Counted from the first letter of the stretch, positions 49,937 to 59,237 are shown. The stretch is DNA of 64,000 bases from Oscillospiraceae bacterium (GCA_015066105.1 SVOY01000005.1:62001-126000), one strand, 5' to 3'. Translations and numbers: made by a program. Notes: generated by a model not told the origin, from the sequence alone.

Positions 49937-51724
49937 ATGTATCGTTCCCATGTTCTCGTTTGCGGCGGTACCGGTTGTACTTCCTCAAACTCACAGAAAA
50001 TCATCGAAGCTATGGAAGCCGAAATCAAGGCAAAGGGCCTTGAAAATGAGGTTCAGGTTATCCGCACCGGCTGCTTCGGTCTTTGCGCATTAGGTCCCAT
50101 TATGATTGTATATCCCGAGGGCTGCTTCTATTCAGAGGTTAAGGTTGAGGACGTGCCCGAAATTGTTGAAGAGCACCTTCTCAAGGGCCGTATGGTTAAG
50201 CGTCTTCTTTATAAGGAGACAGTTACTCCCGAAAAAATCAAGGGCCTCAACGACACCGACTTCTACAAAAAGCAAAAGAGAATTGCACTTCGCAACTGCG
50301 GTGTTATCAATCCCGAGGATATCAACGAATATATTGCCTACGACGGGTATCAGGCTCTTGCAAAGTGCCTTACCGAATATACTCCCGAGCAGGTAATTCA
50401 GATTGTCAAGGATTCCGGTCTTCGCGGCAGAGGCGGCGGCGGCTTCCCAACAGGTCTCAAGTGGAGCTTCACAGCTGCCAACAAGGCAGACCAGAAGTAC
50501 GTTGTATGTAACGCCGACGAAGGTGACCCCGGTGCCTTCATGGACCGTTCGGTGCTTGAGGGTGACCCCCACTGCATTATTGAAGCTATGGCTATCTGCG
50601 GCTATGCAACGGGTGCTACCGAAGGCTACATCTATGTTCGTGCCGAGTATCCCATTGCTGTTGCACGTCTTCAGATTGCTATCAACCAGGCCAAGGAGCT
50701 CGGTCTTCTCGGCAAAAACATCTTTGACTCGGGCTTTGACTTTGACCTTCACGTAAAGCTCGGTGCAGGTGCCTTCGTATGCGGTGAGGAAACCGCACTT
50801 ATGACCTCAATTGAGGGTAACCGCGGTGAGCCCAGACCCCGTCCTCCCTATCCCGCAGTAAAGGGTCTTTTCGGCAAGCCGACAACTGAAAACAACGTTG
50901 AAACCTTTGCAAATATTCCCACAATCATCCGTGAGGGTGCAGAATACTTTGCTTCAATGGGCACTGAAAAATCAAAAGGCACAAAGGTATTTGCCCTCGG
51001 CGGTAAAATCAAGAACACCGGTCTTGTTGAAATCCCCATGGGTACCACCCTTCGCGAAATCATTGAGGAAATCGGCGGCGGTATTCCCAACGGTAAAAAA
51101 TTCAAGGCAGCCCAGACCGGCGGCCCCTCCGGCGGATGTATCCCCGCTCACCTTATGGATACCCCCATTGACTACGATAACCTTACGGCTATCGGCTGTA
51201 TGATGGGCTCAGGCGGTCTTATCGTTATGGACGAGGACAACTGCATGGTTGACATCGCCAAGTTCTTCCTTGACTTCACCGTTGACGAAAGCTGCGGTAA
51301 GTGTACTCCCTGCCGTGTAGGTACAAAGAGACTCCGCGAAATGCTTGAAAAAATCACCGACGGTAACGCTACCCTCGAGGACCTTGACAAGCTTGAAGAG
51401 CTTTGCCACTACATAAAGGAAAACTCACTGTGCGGTCTCGGTCAGACAGCTCCCAACCCCGTGCTTGCAACACTCAAGTTCTTCCGCGACGAATATGTTG
51501 CTCACGTTGTTGATAAGAAGTGCCCCGCAGGCGTTTGTAAGAAGCTTCTTTCCTACGCAATTGTTGAGGATAAGTGTAAGGGCTGTACAGCCTGCGCAAG
51601 AAAGTGCCCCGTAGGTGCTATCAGCGGCTCGGTTAAACAGCCTCACGTAATTGACACAAGCAAGTGCATCAAGTGCGGCGTATGTATTGAAACCTGTAAG
51701 TTTGATGCAATCATTAAGAAATAA
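49937..51724 (+). CDS. hydB: NuoF-like NADH-binding flavoprotein subunit of bifurcating hydrogenase
   Basis: 595 residues. In order: thioredoxin-like 2Fe-2S domain (VCGGTGCTSSNSQKIIEA; RTGCFGLCALGPIMIVYP), then the NuoF FMN/NADH domain (DSGLRGRGGGGFPTGLKWSF; VCNADEGDPGAFMDRSVLEG). An SLBB part follows, then a 4Fe-4S site (ESCGKCTPCRVGTKRLREML) and two C-terminal 4Fe-4S motifs (CKGCTACARKCPVGA; CIKCGVCIETCKFDA). Links NADH, ferredoxin and HydA. AAGGAGGAAAGCTAA precedes the ATG. Confidence 0.96.
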   Translation: MYRSHVLVCGGTGCTSSNSQKIIEAMEAEIKAKGLENEVQVIRTGCFGLCALGPIMIVYPEGCFYSEVKVEDVPEIVEEHLLKGRMVKRLLYKETVTPEKIKGLNDTDFYKKQKRIALRNCGVINPEDINEYIAYDGYQALAKCLTEYTPEQVIQIVKDSGLRGRGGGGFPTGLKWSFTAANKADQKYVVCNADEGDPGAFMDRSVLEGDPHCIIEAMAICGYATGATEGYIYVRAEYPIAVARLQIAINQAKELGLLGKNIFDSGFDFDLHVKLGAGAFVCGEETALMTSIEGNRGEPRPRPPYPAVKGLFGKPTTENNVETFANIPTIIREGAEYFASMGTEKSKGTKVFALGGKIKNTGLVEIPMGTTLREIIEEIGGGIPNGKKFKAAQTGGPSGGCIPAHLMDTPIDYDNLTAIGCMMGSGGLIVMDEDNCMVDIAKFFLDFTVDESCGKCTPCRVGTKRLREMLEKITDGNATLEDLDKLEELCHYIKENSLCGLGQTAPNPVLATLKFFRDEYVAHVVDKKCPAGVCKKLLSYAIVEDKCKGCTACARKCPVGAISGSVKQPHVIDTSKCIKCGVCIETCKFDAIIKK

Positions 51725-51738
51725 GGAGGTACGTGAAA

Positions 51739-53493
51739 ATGGAAAATATGCTTAACATTAAAATTAACGGTATGTCCTGCAGCGTGCCTTACGGTACAAC
51801 AATTCTTGAAGCTGCAAGACAGGTGGGTATTGAAATTCCCACACTCTGCTTCCTGAAGGAAATCAACGAAATCGGTGCCTGCCGTTTCTGCGTTGTTGAG
51901 GTAAAGGGCGCAAGAAGCCTTGTTGCCGCCTGCGTTTACCCCATTGAAAGAGAAGGCACTGAAATCTTTACAAACAGCGAAAAGGTACGTGCATCAAGAA
52001 AAACAACTCTTGAGCTCATCCTTTCAACTCACGACAGAAAATGTCTCACCTGTATCAGAAGCGGTAACTGTGAGCTTCAGAAGCTCTGCCTTGAATACGG
52101 CGTGAGCGAGGCTGACAAGTACGACGGTGACAAGCCCGTTTACGAGCTTGACTACTCCGCCGCTCATATGGTAAGAGATAACAACAAGTGTATTCTCTGC
52201 CGCCGCTGTGTTGCCGCCTGTAACAATCAGAGCATCAGCGTTATCGGCGCAAACGCAAGAGGTATTGATACTCATATCGGCTCACCCTTTGAGCTTCCCC
52301 TTGCTACAACCTCATGTATCTCCTGCGGTCAGTGTATTGTAAACTGCCCCGTCGGTGCAATTTATGAAAAGGACGACACCGCAAAGGTATTTGAAGCAAT
52401 CAACGACCCCGAAAAGCACGTTGTTGTTCAGGCCGCTCCCGCAGTAAGAGCAACCCTCGGCGAATGCTTCGGTCTTCCCGTAGGCACAGATGTAACCGGC
52501 AAGATGTTTGCCGCACTTCGCCGCCTCGGCTTTGACAAGGTGTTTGACACCAACTTCGCAGCTGACCTTACAATTATGGAGGAAGCAAACGAGCTTCTTT
52601 CACGCGTTAAGAACGGCGGCGTTCTTCCTATGATTACATCCTGCTCACCCGGTTGGATCAAGTACTGCGAGCACTACTTCCCCACAGAGCTTGACCACCT
52701 TTCAACCTGCAAGTCTCCCATGCAGATGCAGGGCGCAGTTATCAAGAGTTACTATGCTGAAAAGAACGGTATTGACCCGGCAAACATCGTTTCCGTTGCA
52801 ATTATGCCCTGTACCGCAAAGAAGTTTGAATGTGGCAGAGATGATGAAAACGGCGCAGGCTATCCCGATGTTGACTATGTTCTTACAACAAGAGAGCTTG
52901 GCAGAATGATCAACACCGCAGGCATTAACTTCAACCTCCTTCCCGATGAGGAATGTGACGCTCCCCTCGGTCAGGGTACAGGTGCCGCAGTTATCTTCGG
53001 TGCAACCGGCGGCGTAATGGAGGCTGCTCTTCGTACAGCTGCAGAGGTTATCACAGGCAAGGAGCTTGAAACACCCGAATTCCACGATGTGCGCGGTATG
53101 GAAGGCATCAAGGAGGCCTCCTACAAGCTCGGCGACCTTGATGTTAAGGTTGCTATCGCCTCAGGCACAAAGAACGCAAAGGCACTTATGGAAAAGGTAA
53201 AGGACGGCACAGCCGATTACACCTTTATCGAGGTTATGGGTTGTCCCGGCGGTTGTATCAACGGCGGCGGTCAGCCTGTTCAGCCCGCATCGGTACGCAA
53301 CTTTGTTGACCTCAAGGCTCTTCGTGCTTCTGCACTTTACAAGAACGATGAAAACCGTCCTCTTCGTAAGAGTCACCTCAACGAGGACGTAAAGACAATC
53401 TACGCCGAATATCTTGGCGAGCCCAACAGCCACAAGGCTCATGAGCTTCTCCACACAAGCTACGTTGCAAGACCCCTTTATTCAAAGGATTAA
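51739..53493 (+). CDS. hydA: [FeFe]-hydrogenase catalytic subunit
   Basis: 584 residues from the ATG at 51739 (GGAGG 9 bases upstream); the GTG at 51733 is too close to it. N-terminal 2Fe-2S ferredoxin-like domain, His-Cys3 cluster (STHDRKCLTCIRSGNCELQK), then two 4Fe-4S motifs (CILCRRCVAACNN; CISCGQCIVNCPVGA). H-cluster motifs: L1 TSCSPGWIKYCEHYFP, L2 MPCTAKKFECGR and L3 EVMGCPGGCINGGGQP are all intact. The domain set is that of NADH/ferredoxin-linked bifurcating enzymes. Maturases HydE, F and G are not in the window. Confidence 0.97.
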   Translation: MENMLNIKINGMSCSVPYGTTILEAARQVGIEIPTLCFLKEINEIGACRFCVVEVKGARSLVAACVYPIEREGTEIFTNSEKVRASRKTTLELILSTHDRKCLTCIRSGNCELQKLCLEYGVSEADKYDGDKPVYELDYSAAHMVRDNNKCILCRRCVAACNNQSISVIGANARGIDTHIGSPFELPLATTSCISCGQCIVNCPVGAIYEKDDTAKVFEAINDPEKHVVVQAAPAVRATLGECFGLPVGTDVTGKMFAALRRLGFDKVFDTNFAADLTIMEEANELLSRVKNGGVLPMITSCSPGWIKYCEHYFPTELDHLSTCKSPMQMQGAVIKSYYAEKNGIDPANIVSVAIMPCTAKKFECGRDDENGAGYPDVDYVLTTRELGRMINTAGINFNLLPDEECDAPLGQGTGAAVIFGATGGVMEAALRTAAEVITGKELETPEFHDVRGMEGIKEASYKLGDLDVKVAIASGTKNAKALMEKVKDGTADYTFIEVMGCPGGCINGGGQPVQPASVRNFVDLKALRASALYKNDENRPLRKSHLNEDVKTIYAEYLGEPNSHKAHELLHTSYVARPLYSKD

Positions 53494-53505
53494 GGAGAAA
53501 AAGCC

Positions 53506-54456
53506 ATGAATAAAAAATCGATTCTTACAGCAGTTGTTGCAATTTTTGCTTGCATTGTTGTTATTCTTGCACTCCCCTTTGACGTAAGCGTAAAGGTTGA
53601 AGGTGAATTACCCGTTGCGGCCCCCGTGCAGCAGACCAATACCCCTGCACCTGAAACAACAACTCAGCCGACAACACAGCCCTCCACTCAGCCTCAGCAG
53701 ACCACAACAACTGCTCCTCAGACCGAGAATGATGCAACCACAACAACTGCACCTGCAAGCGATGCTCCCGCATCAAGCGGTGTTATGACTGACACAAAGG
53801 AAATCATTGACAAATATACACTGCTTGTAAACAAATTCAAGAAGGACAAGCCCGCCTACAAGAAAAAGGAATTCCAGTCACTTCCCGAAGAATTCCGTGA
53901 CCTCGGTACTGCAGGCAACGTTGTTCTTGATATTGCGGCAGGCTATATGACAACAGAAGAGGAATGTGAAGAGCTTGTAAGACCCGCAGGCAGTGAAGAC
54001 ATCAGATGGGATATGCCCATTCACGACAGTGAGGTCGGCTGTCTTCTCACAGATTACGATGCTGTTTCCTGGGCAAAATGTGAGGACCTTGGTGACGGCA
54101 CCTACAAAATCAGCTTCTCACTCAAAGAGGAAATGAATGCTGAGCCCACACCTGCAGACACACTTGTTCCCGTTTCAAAGCACGGCGCGGTAATGCAGCC
54201 TCTTTCAAGAAAGTCCATCACCGACGAGGTTGAAAAAATCACCTCAAAGGTTCCCGGCCTCGGCATCAACGATTTCAGCCTCGGCTACAGAGAATGTGAA
54301 TTCTCCTGCATTTACAACCCCGAAACCGACCAGGTCAAGTCAATCACCCATCACGTTGTTATTGACATCAATGCCGACATTCAGCTGTTTGTTGCAAACA
54401 TTGCAGGCTCTGCAAGGCTTTACAACGATATGCTCATTTATGATATCACCTGGTAA
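53506..54456 (+). CDS. Membrane-anchored/secreted protein of unknown function in the hydrogenase operon
   Basis: 316 residues. N-terminal signal or anchor (ILTAVVAIFACIVVILALPF) then a Thr/Pro/Gln-rich linker of about 60 residues (PETTTQPTTQPSTQPQQTTT). About 220 residues of folded domain follow with no motif I can name (EIIDKYTLLVNKFKKDKPAY; SLGYRECEFSCIYNPETDQV). AAGGAG precedes the ATG, and the gene begins 12 bases after the hydA stop and ends at the operon terminator. A role with hydrogenase would be unusual for an extracytoplasmic protein. Confidence 0.75.
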   Translation: MNKKSILTAVVAIFACIVVILALPFDVSVKVEGELPVAAPVQQTNTPAPETTTQPTTQPSTQPQQTTTTAPQTENDATTTTAPASDAPASSGVMTDTKEIIDKYTLLVNKFKKDKPAYKKKEFQSLPEEFRDLGTAGNVVLDIAAGYMTTEEECEELVRPAGSEDIRWDMPIHDSEVGCLLTDYDAVSWAKCEDLGDGTYKISFSLKEEMNAEPTPADTLVPVSKHGAVMQPLSRKSITDEVEKITSKVPGLGINDFSLGYRECEFSCIYNPETDQVKSITHHVVIDINADIQLFVANIAGSARLYNDMLIYDITW

Positions 54457-54476
54457 AAGCAATTAAATTTTCGGCT

Positions 54477-54518
54477 ACACCGTTAAGGCATTCCGGCAAT
54501 GCTTTAACGGTGTTTTTT
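54477..54518 (+). terminator. Terminator of the hydrogenase operon
   Basis: ACACCGTTAAGGCATT pairs with AATGCTTTAACGGTGT around CCGGC, then a T-run. Confidence 0.9.
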
Positions 54519-54545
54519 CTTTTCGGAAAATAAGCGAAAAAACTT

Positions 54546-54593
54546 TTGATTTTCTTCTCACTTTATGCTAAACTAATTATGTAATCAGATTAC
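54546..54593 (+). promoter_or_regulatory. Promoter with adjacent palindrome, esterase gene
   Basis: TTGATT (54546-54551), 17 bases, TAAACT (54569-54574). A palindrome GTAATC-A-GATTAC (54581-54593) directly follows, where a repressor could block the start. Confidence 0.5.
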
Positions 54594-54609
54594 AAAGGGA
54601 GAGACAAAT

Positions 54610-55563
54610 ATGAATAAAAAAATCTATTACCGCGGCCGCATAGCAACGCCCTGGTACAACTTTACCGAAGGTCTTGCCTACATAATTACGGGCAGACCCA
54701 TACCCGAAAATGTGCACTACGAAAAAAGGGTCTCCTACGGCAAGGACAAAAGCCAGTATATGAATCTGCTTTGCCTTAAGGAAAGCCTTAACAAAAAGAA
54801 GCCGCTTTTTATTTATATCCACGGCGGAGGCTGGGTTTCGGGCATCACCGATATGCGTAACACCTATATTATGAACTGGGTCAAAAAGGGCTTTTTTGCC
54901 TGCTCGGTTAACTACACCTATGCTCCGCAGAAGATTTTCCCCGCACAGCTTCAGGAGGTGTATTCCGCACTTGACTTCATATTTGAAAATGCGGAAAAAT
55001 ACAACTACGATACCGACAACATTGTTCTTGCAGGCGAAAGCGCGGGCGGCTACTTTATTTCCTACCTTGCCTCCTGCATCAGCGACCCGACGCCCCTTGA
55101 CAAGCTCGGAATAACCTTTAAAAACCGTGACAGATTTAAAATCAAGGCTCTCGTTTCCCATTGCAGCTGCTTTAGCCTTGAGCACCTGAGCAACACCGAA
55201 AAGCCTCAGTCAAAATTCCCCGACCTTAAAATGATGCTCGAATCCTTTACGGGTATGGAAAGAGAGGAGCTTCACAGATATCTTCAGACCGAAGAGGGCA
55301 GACTCCTTACTCCTCAGATAAACGCAGGCTATCCTCCCTGCTTTCTCACCTGGGGCACACACGATGCGCTTCGCTTTGACACCTTTGATTTTGCAAAGCA
55401 GCTGCGTGAATATAATGTGCCCTACCGTATGTTCAAGGCTGACGGCATTATAGGCAACCACGCCTGGACAATAGTCACAATGCTCAAAAAGGGCAGAATC
55501 TGCCTTCAGGAGACCTTTGATTTCGTGCTCCCCCATCTTTCCGATTATTTCTCAAAAGCGTAA
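54610..55563 (+). CDS. Alpha/beta hydrolase (carboxylesterase-like)
   Basis: 317 residues, no signal peptide. Oxyanion motif FIYIHGGGWVSGITDMRN, nucleophile elbow VLAGESAGGYFISYLASC (Ser in GESAG), LTWGTHDALRFDTFDFA for the acid and IIGNHAWTIVTML for the His: the BD-FAE/HSL esterase set. A cytoplasmic ester hydrolase of unknown substrate. GGGAGAG precedes the ATG. The next gene starts 64 bases on and may be separately expressed. Confidence 0.8.
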   Translation: MNKKIYYRGRIATPWYNFTEGLAYIITGRPIPENVHYEKRVSYGKDKSQYMNLLCLKESLNKKKPLFIYIHGGGWVSGITDMRNTYIMNWVKKGFFACSVNYTYAPQKIFPAQLQEVYSALDFIFENAEKYNYDTDNIVLAGESAGGYFISYLASCISDPTPLDKLGITFKNRDRFKIKALVSHCSCFSLEHLSNTEKPQSKFPDLKMMLESFTGMEREELHRYLQTEEGRLLTPQINAGYPPCFLTWGTHDALRFDTFDFAKQLREYNVPYRMFKADGIIGNHAWTIVTMLKKGRICLQETFDFVLPHLSDYFSKA

Positions 55564-55627
55564 AAACAAAGCGACAACGGCAAATAAAATATGCACCTCG
55601 GGGTAAAATATTCCCGAGGTGTTTCTT

Positions 55628-56329
55628 TTGATTAAAAACAGAAATTTTATTAAGGTATTTTCTTTTATTACGGCAGGTATTCTGCTTATCTCCTGCATTG
55701 CTTACAGCACCACAGGCAGCAACGAAAACGGTGCAGGCAGTATAAGCACCCTTTCAAAGCTCGGCTCACGCGGCGACGAGGTGAGACAGATTCAGAAAAA
55801 GCTGAAGGAGCTGGGCTACTACAAGGGCACCGTTGACGGAATTTACGGCACGGCAACAAAAAAAGCCGTCACCGCCTTTCAGAAAAACTGCGGCATCACC
55901 GCCGACGGAATTGCGGGCGCAAAAACCCTCAGATTCTTAGGCCTCGGCTCATCATCCTCAACGGGCTCTTCATACACAAACAGTGATGTGCGCCTTCTTG
56001 CAAAGCTCATTGCCGCCGAGGCAAGGGGCGAAAGCTATAAAGGTCAGGTTGCGGTGGGTGCGGTTGTTCTCAACCGTGTTGCTCACGCCTCCTTTCCCGA
56101 CAGTATATCGGGTGTTATTTATCAAAAGGGGGCCTTCTCCTGCGTAAACGACAGCAATTGGAGCGTTGCCCCCACAACCGAATCACTTAAGGCGGCGCAG
56201 GACTGCATAAACGGTTGGGACCCGAGCGGCGGCGCAATTTACTATTACAATCCCGCAAAAACAAGCAATGCTTTTATGCACTCACGGCCCGTAATTACGG
56301 TAATCGGTCGGCACAGATTCTGCAGCTGA
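55628..56329 (+). CDS. SleB-type cell wall hydrolase with peptidoglycan-binding domain
   Basis: 233 residues from a TTG at 55628, with GAGGTG 6 bases before it; GTG at 55619 overlaps that site. Signal-like N-terminus (FSFITAGILLISCIAYS). PG_binding_1 domain: GSRGDEVRQIQKKLKELGYY then GIYGTATKKAVTAFQKNCGI. C-terminal Hydrolase_2: RLLAKLIAAEARGESYKGQV (catalytic Glu region) and VAVGAVVLNRVAHASFPDSI. SleB-type lytic transglycosylases open the spore cortex at germination or act on the wall, so this suggests a spore former. No ypeB follows. Confidence 0.85.
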   Translation: MIKNRNFIKVFSFITAGILLISCIAYSTTGSNENGAGSISTLSKLGSRGDEVRQIQKKLKELGYYKGTVDGIYGTATKKAVTAFQKNCGITADGIAGAKTLRFLGLGSSSSTGSSYTNSDVRLLAKLIAAEARGESYKGQVAVGAVVLNRVAHASFPDSISGVIYQKGAFSCVNDSNWSVAPTTESLKAAQDCINGWDPSGGAIYYYNPAKTSNAFMHSRPVITVIGRHRFCS

Positions 56330-56360
56330 GCAGATTTAAGCAACAATAATATCAAAAACC

Positions 56361-56403
56361 TATAAAGGTCACGGAAGCTATCTATGCATCCGTGACCTTT
56401 ATA
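56361..56403. terminator. Bidirectional terminator between sleB-like and GH43 genes
   Basis: TATAAAGGTCACGGA (56361-56375) pairs perfectly with TCCGTGACCTTTATA (56389-56403). Confidence 0.85.
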
Positions 56404-56420
56404 TAAAAACATTTACTTTC

Positions 56421-58661
56421 TTATTCCTGAGCGGCCTGCTCGGCAAGACGCTTGATAATAGTCTTTGAAAGCGTGTCTACATAATCCTGGGTGGGATTAC
56501 TGCTGATTTTTTTAACCTTCTTGTCAATTTCTGCCTTTGTTGCATCATCACATTTGTCATAAAGGTAGTAGAAGGCATCCGTGTACATACCTGCCGTTGA
56601 GGATACGCTCTTCTTGCCCCAGATTGTGCTGCCGTTGGCACCGAGACCCGTGAAAACAAGACTGCCCTTATCAAGCTCCCAGTCCCACATAAAGCGGGGA
56701 TAAATCTTGTATTCCACACCGTCAACGGTCATTTTGTAATAGTCGCCCTCCTTTTTAAGCACACCCGAGGTATTAAGCTCTCTGTTTTCGGCTATATCCC
56801 TCGCACTTATAATTGCACTTGAATAAACAGAAAGGCGCTCTGAAACTGTTCTTGCCACAGCTCTGTAATCCTTTTTATCTGCAGAGCTGTCAAAAACAAG
56901 CACATCCCAGATTCCGTACATATCCTTAGAGCTGATTTTCTTTGAAGCGCGCTCACCCGTAAAAATCTCGGGCATCAGAACGGGCCAGCCCGTATCGTCC
57001 CAAAGGATTTCTCTCATATCAAGGCAGGGCTCACTGTTTACAACAATATCCTCCTGCTCTGCAATAACGGAGCCCGTAACAATCCTTGAATCAACCTTGT
57101 AATAAAGCTGAGACTGTGCCGCCATAAACCATGCGCCGTTGGACACCTTGATAATTGCGGGGCTGCCCACCGAGGCTCTGCCCGTATCAGTATAAGCAAC
57201 ACTGCCCTTACTGCTTGAAGTGAAGTTATAGCCGCCTATGAGCATATAGCCTCTGTTGTACTGATTGCCGCCGCTTTGCACCATAGATTCGCCCGAAAAA
57301 TCCGTATAGGGTCCTGCCGCATTTGTTGAACGGGCAACTCTGATATTGTAGTTTGTGTCATCAACGCCGTAGGTCATAAACAGATAGTAATAGCCCGTAT
57401 CCTTGTTATAAACAAGGTCAGCACCGCCTATAAGGTTTGAGCTGCCGGAAAGCGCGGGAATTTTACCGGGTGCCGCAACAAGCGTGCCGGCAGGTCTTGC
57501 GCTGTTGCCGTGGAGGGTGCCGATAGTATCGCCCGAAGCGTTTATGCTGCTGCCTTCCTTGATAAGGCCTGTTTTTCTGTCAAGCTCAAGCATATAGATT
57601 CCGCCGTCAATGCTCTCACTGCCGAAATAACCGCCGTATACCATATACATACTGTTGCCGTCATAGTAAACCGAGGGGTGAACGGCATTCACCTTATCGT
57701 ACTGGGCATTGAGCGTGGCCTCGGTCTTGTTGCCGTTTTCGTCAATGAGCTTCTGCGTGCCTGCGTGCCTTCCGCAGCTGCAGATTACCATTCCGCCGTC
57801 TACCCAAAGCTTTTCGCTTACAGACCTTGCAATATCATTTGTCTTCACTACAAAAATTGCAGATTCGTTTGCACCCGTCTGCTTTGAAAGCGAGAAATAA
57901 AGATAATAAACGGAGCCTACCTTGACCACGTCGGGGGCAAGGGGCGTTCTGTCCGAATTGCTGTCAGATGAAAGATAAACGTCATCATAGCCGTGAGTCT
58001 CCGCCCATTTTTTAACGCTTGCAAACTGTGTGAAATCCATAATCGCATTGGTGTTTGCATTTTCGGGGGTTTTGAAATAGGTTGTTCTTCCCGACCAGTT
58101 AACAAGGTCCTTTGACTTTATAACCGTATTATCCGAGCCGAAGCAGTAATAGTAGCCGCTTTCCTCATCATAAAACACGGTGGGGTCCTCAATATCATAG
58201 GCGGCGTATGCACCAACGTAAGGATTATCGTAATACTTTGAAATTTCGGGCTCCTTAGCCTTGCCGCTGACCTCATTTTCCTTTGCGCTTGACGGTGCCT
58301 TACCCTTTTTGAAGGAGGCCAGAATAGTCAGCTTTTCCGTTACGGGTGTTCTGTACTGAAGCATACTTACCTCGTCGGTAACGTCAACACCGTTAACCTC
58401 AAGCTTTTCAAGCTTGTAATAGGCATCCGACGTTCTTTCGGGGTTGATGTTTACGGTGATGATTTCATCCTTTGCCCAGTTCACCTTGTATTTTCCGTCC
58501 TCGCCCACGGTTTCCGTGCTGTCAACGGTGAGTATGCCGTGACCGAAGCTTTCAAGAAAAACGGGGTACTCCGTTACTCTTATATACTTATTATAAAGGC
58601 TGAATACAACGCCGCAAAGAGCAACGGCAACTGTAAAAAATGCAAAAATTTTAGATTTCAT
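56421..58661 (-). CDS. GH43 family glycosidase (arabinanase-like), membrane-anchored or secreted
   Basis: 746 residues from the ATG at 58661. N-terminal hydrophobic segment (KIFAFFTVAVALCGVVFSLY) then a beta domain of about 100 residues. The five-bladed GH43 propeller starts DIEDPTVFYDEESGYYYCFG (catalytic Asp), with TPLAPDVVKVGSVYYLYFSL, and VHPSVYYDGNSMYMVYGGYF, GGADLVYNKDTGYYYLFMTY. A C-terminal beta domain (MREILWDDTGWPVLMPEIFT) is like that of endo-1,5-alpha-arabinanases. Likely cuts arabinan outside the cell, supplying the araA pathway. It follows the DUF4364 gene by 21 bases in the same direction. Confidence 0.83.
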   Translation of the reverse strand: MKSKIFAFFTVAVALCGVVFSLYNKYIRVTEYPVFLESFGHGILTVDSTETVGEDGKYKVNWAKDEIITVNINPERTSDAYYKLEKLEVNGVDVTDEVSMLQYRTPVTEKLTILASFKKGKAPSSAKENEVSGKAKEPEISKYYDNPYVGAYAAYDIEDPTVFYDEESGYYYCFGSDNTVIKSKDLVNWSGRTTYFKTPENANTNAIMDFTQFASVKKWAETHGYDDVYLSSDSNSDRTPLAPDVVKVGSVYYLYFSLSKQTGANESAIFVVKTNDIARSVSEKLWVDGGMVICSCGRHAGTQKLIDENGNKTEATLNAQYDKVNAVHPSVYYDGNSMYMVYGGYFGSESIDGGIYMLELDRKTGLIKEGSSINASGDTIGTLHGNSARPAGTLVAAPGKIPALSGSSNLIGGADLVYNKDTGYYYLFMTYGVDDTNYNIRVARSTNAAGPYTDFSGESMVQSGGNQYNRGYMLIGGYNFTSSSKGSVAYTDTGRASVGSPAIIKVSNGAWFMAAQSQLYYKVDSRIVTGSVIAEQEDIVVNSEPCLDMREILWDDTGWPVLMPEIFTGERASKKISSKDMYGIWDVLVFDSSADKKDYRAVARTVSERLSVYSSAIISARDIAENRELNTSGVLKKEGDYYKMTVDGVEYKIYPRFMWDWELDKGSLVFTGLGANGSTIWGKKSVSSTAGMYTDAFYYLYDKCDDATKAEIDKKVKKISSNPTQDYVDTLSKTIIKRLAEQAAQE

Positions 58662-58682
58662 AAGCACTCTTTCCTTTCCTCA

Positions 58683-59237
58683 TCATTCCACCGTCAGCGA
58701 AGAAATCAGATCAGAATAAATGTCGGCTGCGTTTTCATAAAAATTACGCTTTACAATTTCAATCTGTCTTTCATCGGCAACGTAAACCGTAACCTTAAGA
58801 AGCTCTGCACCTACATCGGTAACGGTAAAGGTTACGTGAAAGCCGTCTGCATAAGGCTCAACGGTTACGTCACTTTCTTTTTTAATTCTGTCGCGCTTGA
58901 GCACGTAATGGGCGGCACTTACCGCCTTTTCGCGAAGTGAGCGGGGCAGGTCTCTTTCAATAATCGCAACTGAAAGCTCAGCCCTTGCAGTGATTGTTAT
59001 AAGCTCGTCCTCGCCCTCAATTTCACTTGTCACCTGACCTGCACCTATAAGGTCGCTCACGGCACCGTTGATTTCAAAATAATTTGCAATACCGTGCTTC
59101 TGCAGAATTTCACTTATCTGCGTACGGGTAAGGGATTTGTTGAGAGTTTTCAGAAGATAACAGACCATAAGCTTGATTTCCGCTCTGTCCTTAAGTCCGC
59201 CGGGAGCAACGCCCAGGCTGAAAGCATCGTTTTCCAT
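58683..59237 (-). CDS. DUF4364 family protein (winged-helix-like)
   Basis: 184 residues from the ATG at 59237. A GTG at 59246 is a possible alternative start. The N-terminal half looks like a winged helix (KLMVCYLLKTLNKSLTRTQI; ISEILQKHGIANYFEINGAV). The C-terminal half is a beta domain (HVTFTVTDVGAELLKVTVYV). DUF4364 is nearly confined to Clostridia and is presumed a transcription regulator, without direct proof. Placed directly upstream of the GH43 gene. Confidence 0.85.
   Translation of the reverse strand: MENDAFSLGVAPGGLKDRAEIKLMVCYLLKTLNKSLTRTQISEILQKHGIANYFEINGAVSDLIGAGQVTSEIEGEDELITITARAELSVAIIERDLPRSLREKAVSAAHYVLKRDRIKKESDVTVEPYADGFHVTFTVTDVGAELLKVTVYVADERQIEIVKRNFYENAADIYSDLISSLTVE

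Noticed and set aside
50132-50752. 206-codon minus-strand frame opposite hydB
   Set aside because: Antisense to a well-conserved NuoF domain; amino-acid pattern is that of reverse-read coding DNA.
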